DNA of 16,279 bases from contig JBGTLW010000273.1 in the NCBI GenBank assembly GCA_041743835.1, forward strand, positions 1 to 16,279, given 5' to 3'. Below, piece after piece: positions 1 to 8,111 of this stretch. Origin of the DNA: JBGTLW01 sp041743835 (lineage in GTDB: Bacteria > Planctomycetota > Phycisphaerae > Phycisphaerales > Phycisphaeraceae). The notes beneath the pieces were generated by a model. The model was given only the letters and a program-made list of their open reading frames with translations. It had not been told where the DNA came from and ran no database searches. Both the position numbers and the translations under genes were made by a program. Position 1 is the first letter of the stretch. Each line of letters begins with the position of its first letter.

Positions 1-1
1 C

Positions 2-997
2 ACCATCGCCGACCCCGCCTGTGGCACCGGCGGCTTTCTGGTCCGGGCCGTCGACTACCTGATCAAGGCGAACACCTCCGAGGAGGGCGTGCTCCGCGAG
101 CTGGTCGAGGGCGAGGAGCTCCTGACCTACACCGGTGACCGGCTCTCCGACGCGCAGCGCCGACACCTCGAGACCAGCATGTTTGCGGGTTTCGACTTCG
201 ACGCCACCATGCTCCGCCTCGCGGCGATGAACCTGATGCTGCACGGGGTGGTCGATGCCGGGATCAGCTATGCCGACACCCTCGGCTCGGGCTTCCGGAC
301 CAGCGAGCAGTTCGACCTCGTGTTCGCGAACCCGCCGTTCAAGGGCTCGCTCGATTTCGAGGACACCAACAAGACCCTGCTCGCGCGAATCCGCACCAGG
401 AAGACCGAGCTCCTGTTCGTCGTTCTGATCCTCCGGCTGCTCAAGCCCGGCGGCCGGGCCGCGGTCATCGTCCCCGATGGCGTGCTCTTTGGCTCCTCCA
501 ATGCCCACAAAACCCTCCGCCGTCAGCTCGTCGAAGAGCAGAAGCTCGACGGCATCATCTCCATGCCCTCAGGCGTCTTCAAGCCCTACGCAGGCGTCTC
601 CACCGCCATCCTGTTATTTACCAAAACCAACTCCGGCGGCACCGGGGACACCGGCGACAATCTTCCGGGGGTCTGGTTCTACGACATGCAATCCGATGGC
701 TTCTCGCTTGATGACAAGCGCACCGCCCTGCCTGCGGACAAGTCTGACCTGCCCGATATCCTTGAGCGTTGGCACCATCGCGATCAGGAAGCCAGCCGCA
801 AACGCACCGACAAGAGCTTTTTGGTTCCCAAGTCCGAGATCGCCAGCAACGATTACGACCTGTCAATCAACCGCTACAAAGAGGTCGAGTACGAAGCCGT
901 GGAATACGACAAGCCACAGGTGATCCTCAAGCGATTGGCGAAGCTGGAAGACGACATCGCCAAAGGACGCAAGGCGCTGGAGGGGATGCTGAAGTGA
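2..997 (+). CDS. hsdM: Type I restriction-modification DNA methyltransferase subunit HsdM (5' end outside window)
   Basis: This is the modification subunit of a type I restriction-modification enzyme. It transfers a methyl group from S-adenosylmethionine to adenine in the site chosen by HsdS. The frame is already open at base 2 and 331 residues are visible, so roughly the first third, including the usual HsdM N-terminal helical domain, lies to the left of the window. The AdoMet-binding motif DPACGTGGF is at visible residues 4-12, and the N6-adenine catalytic motif NPPF is near residue 110 (bases 329-340). The C-terminal part (SINRYKEVEYEAVEYDKP, then a charged helix ending EGMLK) is the usual HsdM tail that contacts HsdS. 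Its stop codon overlaps the start of hsdS by 4 bp, indicating translational coupling. I see no frameshift. The family is certain; only the 5' end is missing. Confidence 0.95.
   Translation, partial: TIADPACGTGGFLVRAVDYLIKANTSEEGVLRELVEGEELLTYTGDRLSDAQRRHLETSMFAGFDFDATMLRLAAMNLMLHGVVDAGISYADTLGSGFRTSEQFDLVFANPPFKGSLDFEDTNKTLLARIRTRKTELLFVVLILRLLKPGGRAAVIVPDGVLFGSSNAHKTLRRQLVEEQKLDGIISMPSGVFKPYAGVSTAILLFTKTNSGGTGDTGDNLPGVWFYDMQSDGFSLDDKRTALPADKSDLPDILERWHHRDQEASRKRTDKSFLVPKSEIASNDYDLSINRYKEVEYEAVEYDKPQVILKRLAKLEDDIAKGRKALEGMLK
979..985 (+). promoter_or_regulatory. Ribosome binding site of hsdS
   Basis: GGAGGGG lies 8 bases before a GTG at 994, inside the end of hsdM. It decides the hsdS start: the open frame extends much further upstream, but that part is antisense-like shadow over hsdM and has no HsdS similarity. 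Confidence 0.75.
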
Positions 998-2175
998 GCG
1001 GTAACTTGGTCGCGTTAGAAGATTTGGCGGTTAAGCGTGGCGGATCAGTTGATCCACGCAAGCATCCTGACGAAGTTTTTGAACTCTTCAGCATCCCAGC
1101 TTACGACAAGGGTGTCGCCGAGGTTTTGCCGGGACGAGAAATCGGATCATCAAAGAAATGTGTTGAACCTGACGACGTTTTGATTTCCAGAATCGTGCCG
1201 CACATTCGCCGAAGCTGGATTGTGACGCCCACAAGACGCTATCGGCAGATCGCATCCGGAGAATGGATTCATTTTCGGGGTAATCAGTTTGATTCTGGTT
1301 ATCTCAGGCATTTTCTTATCTCCGATCCATTTCACGCTCAGTTCATGCAAACTGTCTCCGGCGTGGGCGGTTCTCTATTGCGTGCCAGACCTGCTGAAGT
1401 CTTCAAATTCAAAATCCCCCTCCCGCCGCTGTCGGAGCAGAAGCGGATTGCGGGGATTCTGGATGCGGCGGACGCCTTGCGGGCCAAACGCCGCGAAGCC
1501 CTCGCCCAACTCGACACCCTCCTCCAAGCCACCTTCCTCGACATGTTCGGCGATCCGGTCACTAACCCGAAGCGGTGGGACACCGCAACAATCGGAAACT
1601 TGGTAGAAAACATCGATAGCGGTTGGAGCCCCAAGTGTCTTGAACGCAGACCCTGTGACTACGAATGGGGTGTACTAAAATTGGGGGCAGTCACATATTG
1701 CGAATACCGAGAATGGGATACTAAAGCTTTGCCAAACGACCTGAATCCAAGGCCCCAACTTGAGGTGAAGAAAGGCGACATCCTGCTTACTCGGAAGAAC
1801 ACCTATGACTTGGTTGCTGCATGCGCTTATGTGCACGCGACGCGCCCAAGGTTGATGCTTCCGGATTTGATCTTCAGGCTGCGTTTGAAAGCCGACCTAG
1901 GAACACCAGCTTTCGTGTGGCAACAATTAATTGTGCCCCGATTGCGAAAGCGAATTCAGTCGTTTGCTGGAGGATCAGCCGGGTCAATGCCAAACATTTC
2001 AAAGGCGAAGCTACGAGCAATTGACTTAATCGTTCCTCCTCGACGGCTCCAACATCGCTTCGCGTCCATCGTAGAGAGGGTTGAATTTCAGAAAGCGGAC
2101 TTCCGCTCCCACCTCGCCGAGCTCGACACACTTTTCGCCTCGTTGCAGGCGCGGGCGTTTAACGGGGAGCTTTGA
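994..2175 (+). CDS. hsdS: Type I restriction-modification specificity subunit HsdS
   Basis: This subunit recognises the DNA target and holds HsdM and HsdR on it. With the GTG start at 994 it has 393 residues, normal for the family. It shows the two-half architecture. The first target-recognition domain is residues about 1-140. A conserved spacer starts near residue 142 (PLPPLSEQKRIAGIL, followed by a long helix ending in FLDMFGDPVTNP). The second target-recognition domain is about 195-345, and the second conserved helix (VPPRRLQHRFASIVERV...) begins near residue 348. The two recognition domains look visibly more AT-rich than the spacer and than hsdM, as expected for exchangeable modules. The start is chosen from the GTGA overlap with the hsdM stop and the GGAGGGG 8 bases upstream. 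The recognition sequence cannot be predicted from this alone. Confidence 0.93.
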   Translation: MSGNLVALEDLAVKRGGSVDPRKHPDEVFELFSIPAYDKGVAEVLPGREIGSSKKCVEPDDVLISRIVPHIRRSWIVTPTRRYRQIASGEWIHFRGNQFDSGYLRHFLISDPFHAQFMQTVSGVGGSLLRARPAEVFKFKIPLPPLSEQKRIAGILDAADALRAKRREALAQLDTLLQATFLDMFGDPVTNPKRWDTATIGNLVENIDSGWSPKCLERRPCDYEWGVLKLGAVTYCEYREWDTKALPNDLNPRPQLEVKKGDILLTRKNTYDLVAACAYVHATRPRLMLPDLIFRLRLKADLGTPAFVWQQLIVPRLRKRIQSFAGGSAGSMPNISKAKLRAIDLIVPPRRLQHRFASIVERVEFQKADFRSHLAELDTLFASLQARAFNGEL

Positions 2176-2213
2176 AGTAAGTGCAGCGGTCGAGCCGTGC
2201 GCGGTCTGGCCGA

Positions 2214-3422
2214 TCAAAGCATCTGCGACAGCAACGTCCGGGCAGGCACCACGACAGGCATTCCCGGCTGGGCGAAGCAGTCGGCGTCCACGTATTCCAG
2301 ATCGATGACCACCTGAAAGGCAAAGGGCGCTTTCACCTGCTCCTGGAAGATGCGCAGGGCTGGGCTGAGCGTGGTGTCGTGGTGCTTGACCTCGACGAGG
2401 AACCAGGGGGCACCTTCGCGGATCACCGCGAAATCGACCTCTCGCTTTTCCTTGTCGCGCAGGTACGCCAATTGGAACTTACCCAGACCCAGGTCATTCC
2501 AGCCGTCCACCGCTTTGAGCAGGTGGCAGCCGACGAAGGTCTCCGCCCGGCTGCCGGGGTCCTCGATCTGGGCCCAGTCGCGGAGGAACCATTTCGGCTC
2601 CTTGCGCAGTGAGCGGGTGACGTTTTTGAACCACGGCCTGATAAGGAAGCCGTGATACAGGCTGCTGAGTGTCTCCACCCAGCGGCGGATGGTATCCACC
2701 GAGACTTGCACCTCTTTGGCCAGGTTGCTGTAGGTGATCTGCGATCCGGAGCGGTGAGCGAGGAGCCGGGCGAGCACGCTGATCTGATCGATCTGCTGAA
2801 TCTGTGTGAGATCGCGCAGGTCTTCGCGCAGCAGTTGCTGGGTACGGAGCGTTTGCCAGCGGCGGCTGAAGCGCGGATCGCGTTTGAGGAACGGCTCGGG
2901 GTAGCCGCCGTGCTGCCACAGGGCGTCGAAGTCGGCGGGTTTGGGCTTGCTCGGCGGGCGGACGATGCGGTCGGGGTCGGGCAGTTGCTGGTGTAGGGTT
3001 TCTGCCACGGAGAACGGGTGCATGTGGTAGAGGAAGTACCGACCCATGAGGCTGTCGCCGACGCGGCGGTAGGTGTCCAGCCGGCTCGACCCGGTGACGA
3101 GCACGCGGACGCGGTCGGCATAGGTGTCGTAGAAGCCCTTGAGGAACTGCTTCCACCGGGGGTACTTGTGCAGTTCATCGAACAGCGCGACAAGGGGCTT
3201 GCTGCGGAGCTGATCCAGGCCCAACTGTCCGGCCATGGCTGCCGGCCCTGCGAGGATGGAGGCCTGGTCATCGGTGTTGTCCCAGTTGGTGTAGCGGTCG
3301 GCGTGGTTACGGCAGGTGGTGGTCTTGCCAACCTGTCGTGGCCCGCTGACCAGCGCCATCTGGCGGTGCTGGGTCAGGTGCTCAGCGAGGATGCGGTCAT
3401 AGATGCGTGGGAGGGGCTTCAT
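2214..3422 (-). CDS. AAA-family ATPase with C-terminal DUF4143 domain
   Basis: This is a predicted cytoplasmic P-loop ATPase of 402 residues. The Walker A motif GPRQVGKTT is at residues 27-35. The Walker B-like strand ends in LFDELHK (Asp82-Glu83). A sensor segment VLVTGSSRLDTYRR follows, then a small helical or winged-helix region (TYSNLAKEVQVSVDTIRRWVETL). The C-terminal DUF4143 part contains WFLRDWAQIEDPGSRAETFV and a nuclease-fold-like KREVDFAVI...FLVEVKHHDT segment. That D...EVK pattern resembles PD-(D/E)XK folds, but whether it cuts DNA is unknown. The family is widespread, often sits in accessory loci, and its function is poorly defined. It lies between hsdS and hsdR on the opposite strand, 38 bp from the hsdS stop. 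The start is uncertain: ATG at 3422 begins the conserved MKPLPRIYDR, while in-frame ATGs at 3431 and 3446 are possible. None has a clear ribosome binding site. Confidence 0.85.
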   Translation of the reverse strand: MKPLPRIYDRILAEHLTQHRQMALVSGPRQVGKTTTCRNHADRYTNWDNTDDQASILAGPAAMAGQLGLDQLRSKPLVALFDELHKYPRWKQFLKGFYDTYADRVRVLVTGSSRLDTYRRVGDSLMGRYFLYHMHPFSVAETLHQQLPDPDRIVRPPSKPKPADFDALWQHGGYPEPFLKRDPRFSRRWQTLRTQQLLREDLRDLTQIQQIDQISVLARLLAHRSGSQITYSNLAKEVQVSVDTIRRWVETLSSLYHGFLIRPWFKNVTRSLRKEPKWFLRDWAQIEDPGSRAETFVGCHLLKAVDGWNDLGLGKFQLAYLRDKEKREVDFAVIREGAPWFLVEVKHHDTTLSPALRIFQEQVKAPFAFQVVIDLEYVDADCFAQPGMPVVVPARTLLSQML

Positions 3423-3617
3423 ACCGACCATTTTCAACAGTATCATCAATTAGTCAAGACCATTTTACGATGTATATGAAAATAGTCGCGCCATTGGCCT
3501 TGCAGCCCCGGCGGGGTTTGGGGAGGTGTATTGGAATTTGGATTATCATGCCACGTAGGAATTCGGCTTGGATAAGGTGATCCTAAACGAGAGGGTAGCC
3601 TCACCGGCGGGAATGTT

Positions 3618-3623
3618 GGGGGA
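3618..3623 (+). promoter_or_regulatory. Ribosome binding site of hsdR
   Basis: GGGGGA lies 9 bases before the ATG at 3633 and supports that start. The 210-bp gap between the divergent ATPase and hsdR (3423-3632) has AT-rich stretches but no promoter that I can call with confidence on either strand. Confidence 0.5.
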
Positions 3624-3632
3624 CGCGATCTG

Positions 3633-6600
3633 ATGAGCAACTTCGATTTTCTGCCCACAACGTTCCGCGATCTGGCTGAGTCGGCAACGCGGGCTGAGTC
3701 GCATATCCACGGCGACCCGCGTGCGGCGTGCTTCCATGCCCGGTTCGCGCTGGAGAACGCGGTGCATTGGCTTTATCAGCACGACGGGGCGCTGGCGATG
3801 CCATACGACCAGAGCCTCGGGGCGTTGCTGCACGCGTCGGCTTTTCAAAATCTGTTGCCGCAGGCCGTGTTTCAGAAGGCACGCGTGATCCAGAAGATGG
3901 GCAACCAGGCGGTGCACAACCGCCGGCAGGTCCGGCAGTTCGATGCGCTGCAGGTGGTCAGGGAATTGCACCATTTATGTTACTGGATGGCACGGACGTA
4001 CAGCCCCGAGGCGGACCTGTCGGGGGCGGTCTGGGATGATGCGGAGGTGCCCCGGCCGGTGAAGGCGAATGCGGTTGTGCCCCGCAGCGAGTTGGAAGCG
4101 GCAGAGCGTCGGCTGGCGGAGCAGAACGAACGGGCGCTCAAGGAGCAAGAGGAGCGGGCGGCGCTGGATGAAGAGGTCCAGCGGCTCCGCGAGCAGCTAG
4201 CCGGGGTGCGGCGGGAGGCCGAAGCCAAGCCCGACCCGCACGACTACGACGAAGCCGACACACGTCGGTATTTGATCGATGTGGAACTCCGCCGGGCCGG
4301 GTGGACCTTGGATCAGAAGCGTGACCGGGAGTATCTGGTGACGGGGCTGCCTAACGCGCAGGGCGTGGGGTATGCCGACTACGTGCTGTGGGGGGACGAT
4401 GGCAAGCCACTGGCAGTGGTGGAGGCGAAGAAGACGACGGTAAACCCCGACGCGGGGCATCAGCAGGCGAAGCTGTACGCCGACGGCTTGGAGCGGATGC
4501 ACGGCCAGCGACCGGTGATCTTTTGCACCAACGGCTACACGACGTGGATTTGGGACGATCTGACGTATCCGCCGCGGCGGGTGGCGGGCTTCTACAAGAA
4601 GGATGAGTTGGACCTGCTGATCCGCCGGCGGGAGGGGCGGCGGCCGCTGGATGTGGCGCGGATCAATGAATCGATCGTGGAGCGGTATTACCAGAAGCGG
4701 GCGATCGGCGAAGTCTGCAATGCCTTGACGCAATCGCGACGCAAGGCGTTGCTGGTGATGGCGACCGGCACGGGCAAGACGCGCACGGCGATCGCGCTGA
4801 TCGACCTGCTGCAGCGCGCGGGCTGGGTGAAGCGGGCGCTGTTTCTGGCAGACAGGACGGCGCTGGTGCGTCAGGCGACCAACGCGTTCAAGGCCCACCT
4901 GCCCGACTCAAGCCCGGTGAACCTGGTCACCGAAAAGGACCGGGACGGGCGGGTGTATGTCTGCACCTATCCGACGATGATGAACCTGATCGACCAAACC
5001 CGGGGCGACGAGGCCCGCTTCGGCGTGGGGTACTTTGACCTGATTGTCATCGACGAGGCACACCGCTCGGTGTATCAGCGATACGGGGAGATCTTCCGTT
5101 ACTTCGACGCATCGCTGGTGGGGCTGACGGCCACACCCCGCGACCAGGTGGACAAGAACACCTACGACCTGTTTGAGTTGCAGCATGGTGTGCCGACCGA
5201 TGCGTATGAGTTGGAAATCGCGGTGCGGGACGGCTTTCTCGTGCCATATCAGGGCGAGCAGATCGACCTGAAGTTCCCTCGCCAGGGGATCGACTACGAC
5301 CAGCTCAGCGAGCAGGAGAAGGAGCAATGGGAGAGCCTGGACTGGGGCGACGATGCCCAGCAACAAGGCGTGCCCCGGCAGGTCAACGCTGCGGCGATCA
5401 ACCGCTGGCTGTTCAACAGGGACACGGTGGACAAGGTGCTGCGGCACGTGATGGAGCGCGGGCACAAGGTCGAGGGCGGTGACCGGCTCGGCAAAACGAT
5501 CGTCTTCGCACGCAACCAGGACCACGCCAGGTACATACGCGAGCGGTTTGATCACCATTACCCGCATCACGCGGGCCATTTTGCACGGGTGATCAGCCAT
5601 GAGGAACGCTACGCCGAGAACCTGATTGACGACTTCTCGATCAAGGACAAGGCGCCGCACCTGGCGATCTCGGTGGACATGCTCGACACCGGGATCGACG
5701 TGCCCGAGGTGGTCAATCTCGTTTTCTTCAAGCCGGTGTACTCCAAGATCAAGTTCTGGCAGATGATCGGTCGAGGCACGCGGCTGTGCCCGGAGGTGTT
5801 CGGCCCTGGTTCCGACAAAGAGAACTTCCGCATCTTCGACTTCTGCTTCAACTTCGACTTCTTCCGCACCAATCCCAATGGCATCGAGTCAAGCGATACA
5901 GCGCCATTGGCCACGCGATTGTTCCGCTCGCGGGTGCGTCTGATCGGGCACCTGCAGCACGATCCGCAACTGGAGCCCGCTGGGGAGTTGAAATCCGCAC
6001 TGCTAGACAGGCTACACACCGAGGTCGCATCGATGTCGCCCGACAACTTCATCGTGCGCAATCACTTTGAGGCCGTCGAGCGGTTTCAGAATCGTGAGGC
6101 ATGGGACGACCTGAGCGAAGATGATCGTGAATTGCTGCACCGCGAGGTCGCCGGCCTGCCGTGCCAAATCGAGACGGATGACATCGAGTCACGGCTGTTT
6201 GATCTGATGGCGCTACGTATGCAACTCGCGTTAGTTGCGGGCGACCAAACCACGTTCGAAGCTGGCCGCAAGCGTGTGATCGAGATCGCTGAGATGCTTG
6301 AAGAGAAAGCGGCGATACCGGCGGTGAGGGCTCGACTGGATTACCTGCAACGAATCCAGGACCAGGCGTTCTGGGTGGGGATGAACTTGGCGACCCTGGA
6401 AAGCATGCGAGAGCAGTTACGCGGCCTCGTGCCTTTCATCGACAAGAATCGACGACAGGTGGTGTACACCGATTTCCAGGATCAGGTGCTGGGTGTTCGG
6501 CCGGAGTCCAACTCCCAGATGCCAGCGATGACCGGGCAGCAGTATCGCAAGAAGGTCGAGGATTTCCTGCGTGGGCATATGAATCATATTGTCATCCACC

Positions 6601-7025
6601 GGCTCAGGAAGAACGAGTCACTTACGCCATCGGACCTTGATTCGCTCGAACGGATGATCACACAGATCGGCGACGTTGACGGTACGTCGTTGTTGTCGGG
6701 CTTACTCGCCCAGAGTGGTTCACCGTCATTGGCACACTTCGTGAGGTCCATGGTGGGGATGGATCGGGCGGCCGCCCAAGCCACCTTTGCCACGTTCCTG
6801 CAAGACCGCAGCCTCACGCCGCCACAGATTCGATTTGTGGAGATGCTCATCGATCAACTGACTTCACGCGGCGTGATAGAAGCTTCGGCTTTGTATGAGC
6901 CGCCCTTCAGCGACATTCATGCGGGGGGGCCGGATGCATTGTTTGCCGGACGCGAGGACTTGGTTGCAAGTCTGTTCGAAACGCTCGAGATCGCCCAGCC
7001 TTCCAAGCTGTCGGGGGCCGGATGA
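3633..7025 (+). CDS. hsdR: Type I restriction endonuclease subunit HsdR with N-terminal DUF4145 domain
   Basis: This is the ATP-driven translocase and nuclease of the type I system, 1130 residues. Residues about 15-125 form a DUF4145-like helical domain (DPRAACFHARFALENAVHWLY, GNQAVHNRR). A Glu/Arg-rich coiled coil follows at about 150-205. The HSDR N-terminal nuclease domain is at about 210-300, with catalytic Asp249 and Glu264-Ala-Lys266 of the PD-(D/E)XK type. The superfamily 2 helicase motor has Walker A ATGTGKT at 377-383, DEAH at 474-477, LTATP at 498-502 and motif VI QMIGRGTR at 710-717. The C-terminal third, from about residue 960 (QMPAMTGQQYRKKVEDFL...) to the end, matches the EcoEI-type HsdR C-terminal domain. 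All key residues are present and the frame is unbroken, so it looks functional. It is separated from hsdM-hsdS by an opposite-strand ATPase gene and probably has its own promoter. Confidence 0.95.
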   Translation: MSNFDFLPTTFRDLAESATRAESHIHGDPRAACFHARFALENAVHWLYQHDGALAMPYDQSLGALLHASAFQNLLPQAVFQKARVIQKMGNQAVHNRRQVRQFDALQVVRELHHLCYWMARTYSPEADLSGAVWDDAEVPRPVKANAVVPRSELEAAERRLAEQNERALKEQEERAALDEEVQRLREQLAGVRREAEAKPDPHDYDEADTRRYLIDVELRRAGWTLDQKRDREYLVTGLPNAQGVGYADYVLWGDDGKPLAVVEAKKTTVNPDAGHQQAKLYADGLERMHGQRPVIFCTNGYTTWIWDDLTYPPRRVAGFYKKDELDLLIRRREGRRPLDVARINESIVERYYQKRAIGEVCNALTQSRRKALLVMATGTGKTRTAIALIDLLQRAGWVKRALFLADRTALVRQATNAFKAHLPDSSPVNLVTEKDRDGRVYVCTYPTMMNLIDQTRGDEARFGVGYFDLIVIDEAHRSVYQRYGEIFRYFDASLVGLTATPRDQVDKNTYDLFELQHGVPTDAYELEIAVRDGFLVPYQGEQIDLKFPRQGIDYDQLSEQEKEQWESLDWGDDAQQQGVPRQVNAAAINRWLFNRDTVDKVLRHVMERGHKVEGGDRLGKTIVFARNQDHARYIRERFDHHYPHHAGHFARVISHEERYAENLIDDFSIKDKAPHLAISVDMLDTGIDVPEVVNLVFFKPVYSKIKFWQMIGRGTRLCPEVFGPGSDKENFRIFDFCFNFDFFRTNPNGIESSDTAPLATRLFRSRVRLIGHLQHDPQLEPAGELKSALLDRLHTEVASMSPDNFIVRNHFEAVERFQNREAWDDLSEDDRELLHREVAGLPCQIETDDIESRLFDLMALRMQLALVAGDQTTFEAGRKRVIEIAEMLEEKAAIPAVRARLDYLQRIQDQAFWVGMNLATLESMREQLRGLVPFIDKNRRQVVYTDFQDQVLGVRPESNSQMPAMTGQQYRKKVEDFLRGHMNHIVIHRLRKNESLTPSDLDSLERMITQIGDVDGTSLLSGLLAQSGSPSLAHFVRSMVGMDRAAAQATFATFLQDRSLTPPQIRFVEMLIDQLTSRGVIEASALYEPPFSDIHAGGPDALFAGREDLVASLFETLEIAQPSKLSGAG

Positions 7026-7679
7026 AATATCAACTGCATGCTTCTGACGCACCATGCACGCAGTAGGACACCCCACACACCGGTGTGCAGGCGTACACCC
7101 ACGCTTCTTCCCCACAATCTCAATCACACGCTCCTGGGTGATCCGCTTGTCAAAGTTGAGGTGGCTGTACTTACCATGGTGGGCGATGTAGAAGTCGGCA
7201 GGCACCTCGTAGATGTCCCGCTCATCCACCACCATCGCCGACGTCACCACGTTGTCAAACTGGGCCTTGTACTCCGCAATGACCGCGTCATCCGCAACCC
7301 ACGCGGGGCTACCAAAATCCCACCTCGCAGAGTTATCCCGCGATATCACCATACGCGTCACGTGCGGCGACAACGCCTCCACACACGCTTGCATCTTGGT
7401 AAACACCACCGTGGGCACACCCGCCTCCCTCGCCAACTGACACACGTGGACCCAGAAGGCCCGGTGCTCCACCTTGAAGTCGCTCATGGCAAACAGCCGC
7501 AGGAAGTTGTTGCCCCCGACCTCCTTGAATGCGGCAAGGAAGCTCCTGAAGAGCTGGACGTGTGCCTCGTCCCACTGGGTGTGTGGGTCTTAGTAGTAAT
7601 CTTTGATGTTGAAGAAGGTGGGGAAGTTGGCTGCGTAGCAGTACGTCAGAAAGTAGTGGCGTGAGCGTCCCACGAGCAT
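6864..7679 (-). pseudogene. Broken GP88-like (phage/mobile-element) protein gene with an in-frame stop
   Basis: The reading frame starts at an ATG (7679) and runs through YFLTYCYAANFPTFFNIKDYY to a TAA at 7590-7592. It then continues in the same frame as DPHTQWDEAHVQLFRSFLAA and onward. The downstream part has FLRLFAMSDFKVEHRAFW, VPTVVFTK, RMVISRDNSARWDF and a cysteine cluster (GCTPAHRCVGCPTACM). The order CYA, R(L/I)xxSDF, hydrophobic strand ending in TK, serine/arginine loop, cysteines resembles phage gene product 88 and related radical-SAM-like proteins. That family assignment is my recollection of the pattern, not an alignment. Similarity continues on both sides of the TAA without a frame change, which points to a nonsense mutation; alternatively, translation could restart at the internal ATG at 7487. 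The frame closes only inside the antisense of the hsdR 3' end, so the true C-terminus is probably near 7030. It lies tail to tail with hsdR. Confidence 0.5.
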
Positions 7680-7695
7680 GCTCGTACTCAAGTAC
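7672..7695. repeat. Two overlapping palindromes at the start of the GP88-like gene
   Basis: ACGAGCATGCTCGT (7672-7685) is a perfect 14-bp palindrome. It overlaps GTACTCAAGTAC (7684-7695), whose 5-bp arms are self-complementary around a CA centre. The candidate start codon of the broken gene lies within the first palindrome. Together they could be an operator or a small structured leader; chance is possible. Confidence 0.4.
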
Positions 7696-8111
7696 GCGGG
7701 CTGATTCAAAAATTCCGGTTGCTAAGCGCGTGGCGATAGTTATGCAAAGTATGTGGTTGCAAGTGGTGAATTCGCGCGCAAGTGCTGGCAAAGCTAACAC
7801 ATCCCGGCTGGTGGGTTTCGGCGAGGCGGATGCTTTGGAAGCGGCCGCCGCCACGACTCAGCGAGTGGACTTGGTTTATGCTCTGCATACCCATGGCCCA
7901 CCATGGCGGCGGTGGGCACGGAGGTGGTGGCCCGGTTGAGTTCGATGTCGAGGGTGGACCTCCCGCCTCAACGCAGTCGCTGGTGCTATTCCGTTATCGG
8001 AGTGCGCGGGCACAGTCCACCGGCTAACACAAGCTTCCTGCGGGCAGTGCGGCAATCGCTTGTCTGCGTTGCTTAGCCTCGCTTAGGTCGGCCGACACGA
8101 TGCAGCCGACT
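7680..8111. other. Stretch without a convincing gene
   Basis: About 430 bp between the GP88-like remnant and the glycoside-hydrolase-like gene. Short open frames exist. One on the plus strand (7893-8027) would encode 44 residues starting MAHHGGGGHGGGG, but it has no ribosome binding site and no recognisable fold. The perfect palindrome GTCGGCCGAC at 8087-8096 and a GCCGAC copy at 8105-8110 lie just after the stop of the gene to the right. They could form a hairpin at its transcript end, although no T-run follows. Otherwise I see nothing here. Confidence 0.5.

Noticed and set aside
769..993. Upstream extension of the hsdS open frame over the end of hsdM
   Set aside because: The extra 75 residues are low-complexity Arg/Gln-rich shadow of hsdM. 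The GTG at 994 has a good ribosome binding site and gives the normal HsdS start.
3500..3520. GCCCCGGCGGGGTTT as a possible intrinsic terminator
   Set aside because: The stem is only 4-5 bp with a loop too tight to form well, and the T-run is three bases.
4197..5660. Long minus-strand open frames opposite hsdR (233 and 250 residues)
   Set aside because: They lie antisense to conserved nuclease and helicase motifs and have the Arg/His/Val-rich composition typical of shadows in GC-rich DNA.
7076..7087. Perfect palindrome CACACCGGTGTG
   Set aside because: It lies inside the coding part of the GP88-like gene (the cysteine-rich segment), has no T-run, and a 12-bp palindrome can arise by chance.
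7893..8027. Small plus-strand open frame starting MAHHGGGGHGGGG
   Set aside because: No ribosome binding site, no recognisable fold, and the Gly/His run follows from a G-rich stretch. Kept only as a note in the gap entry.
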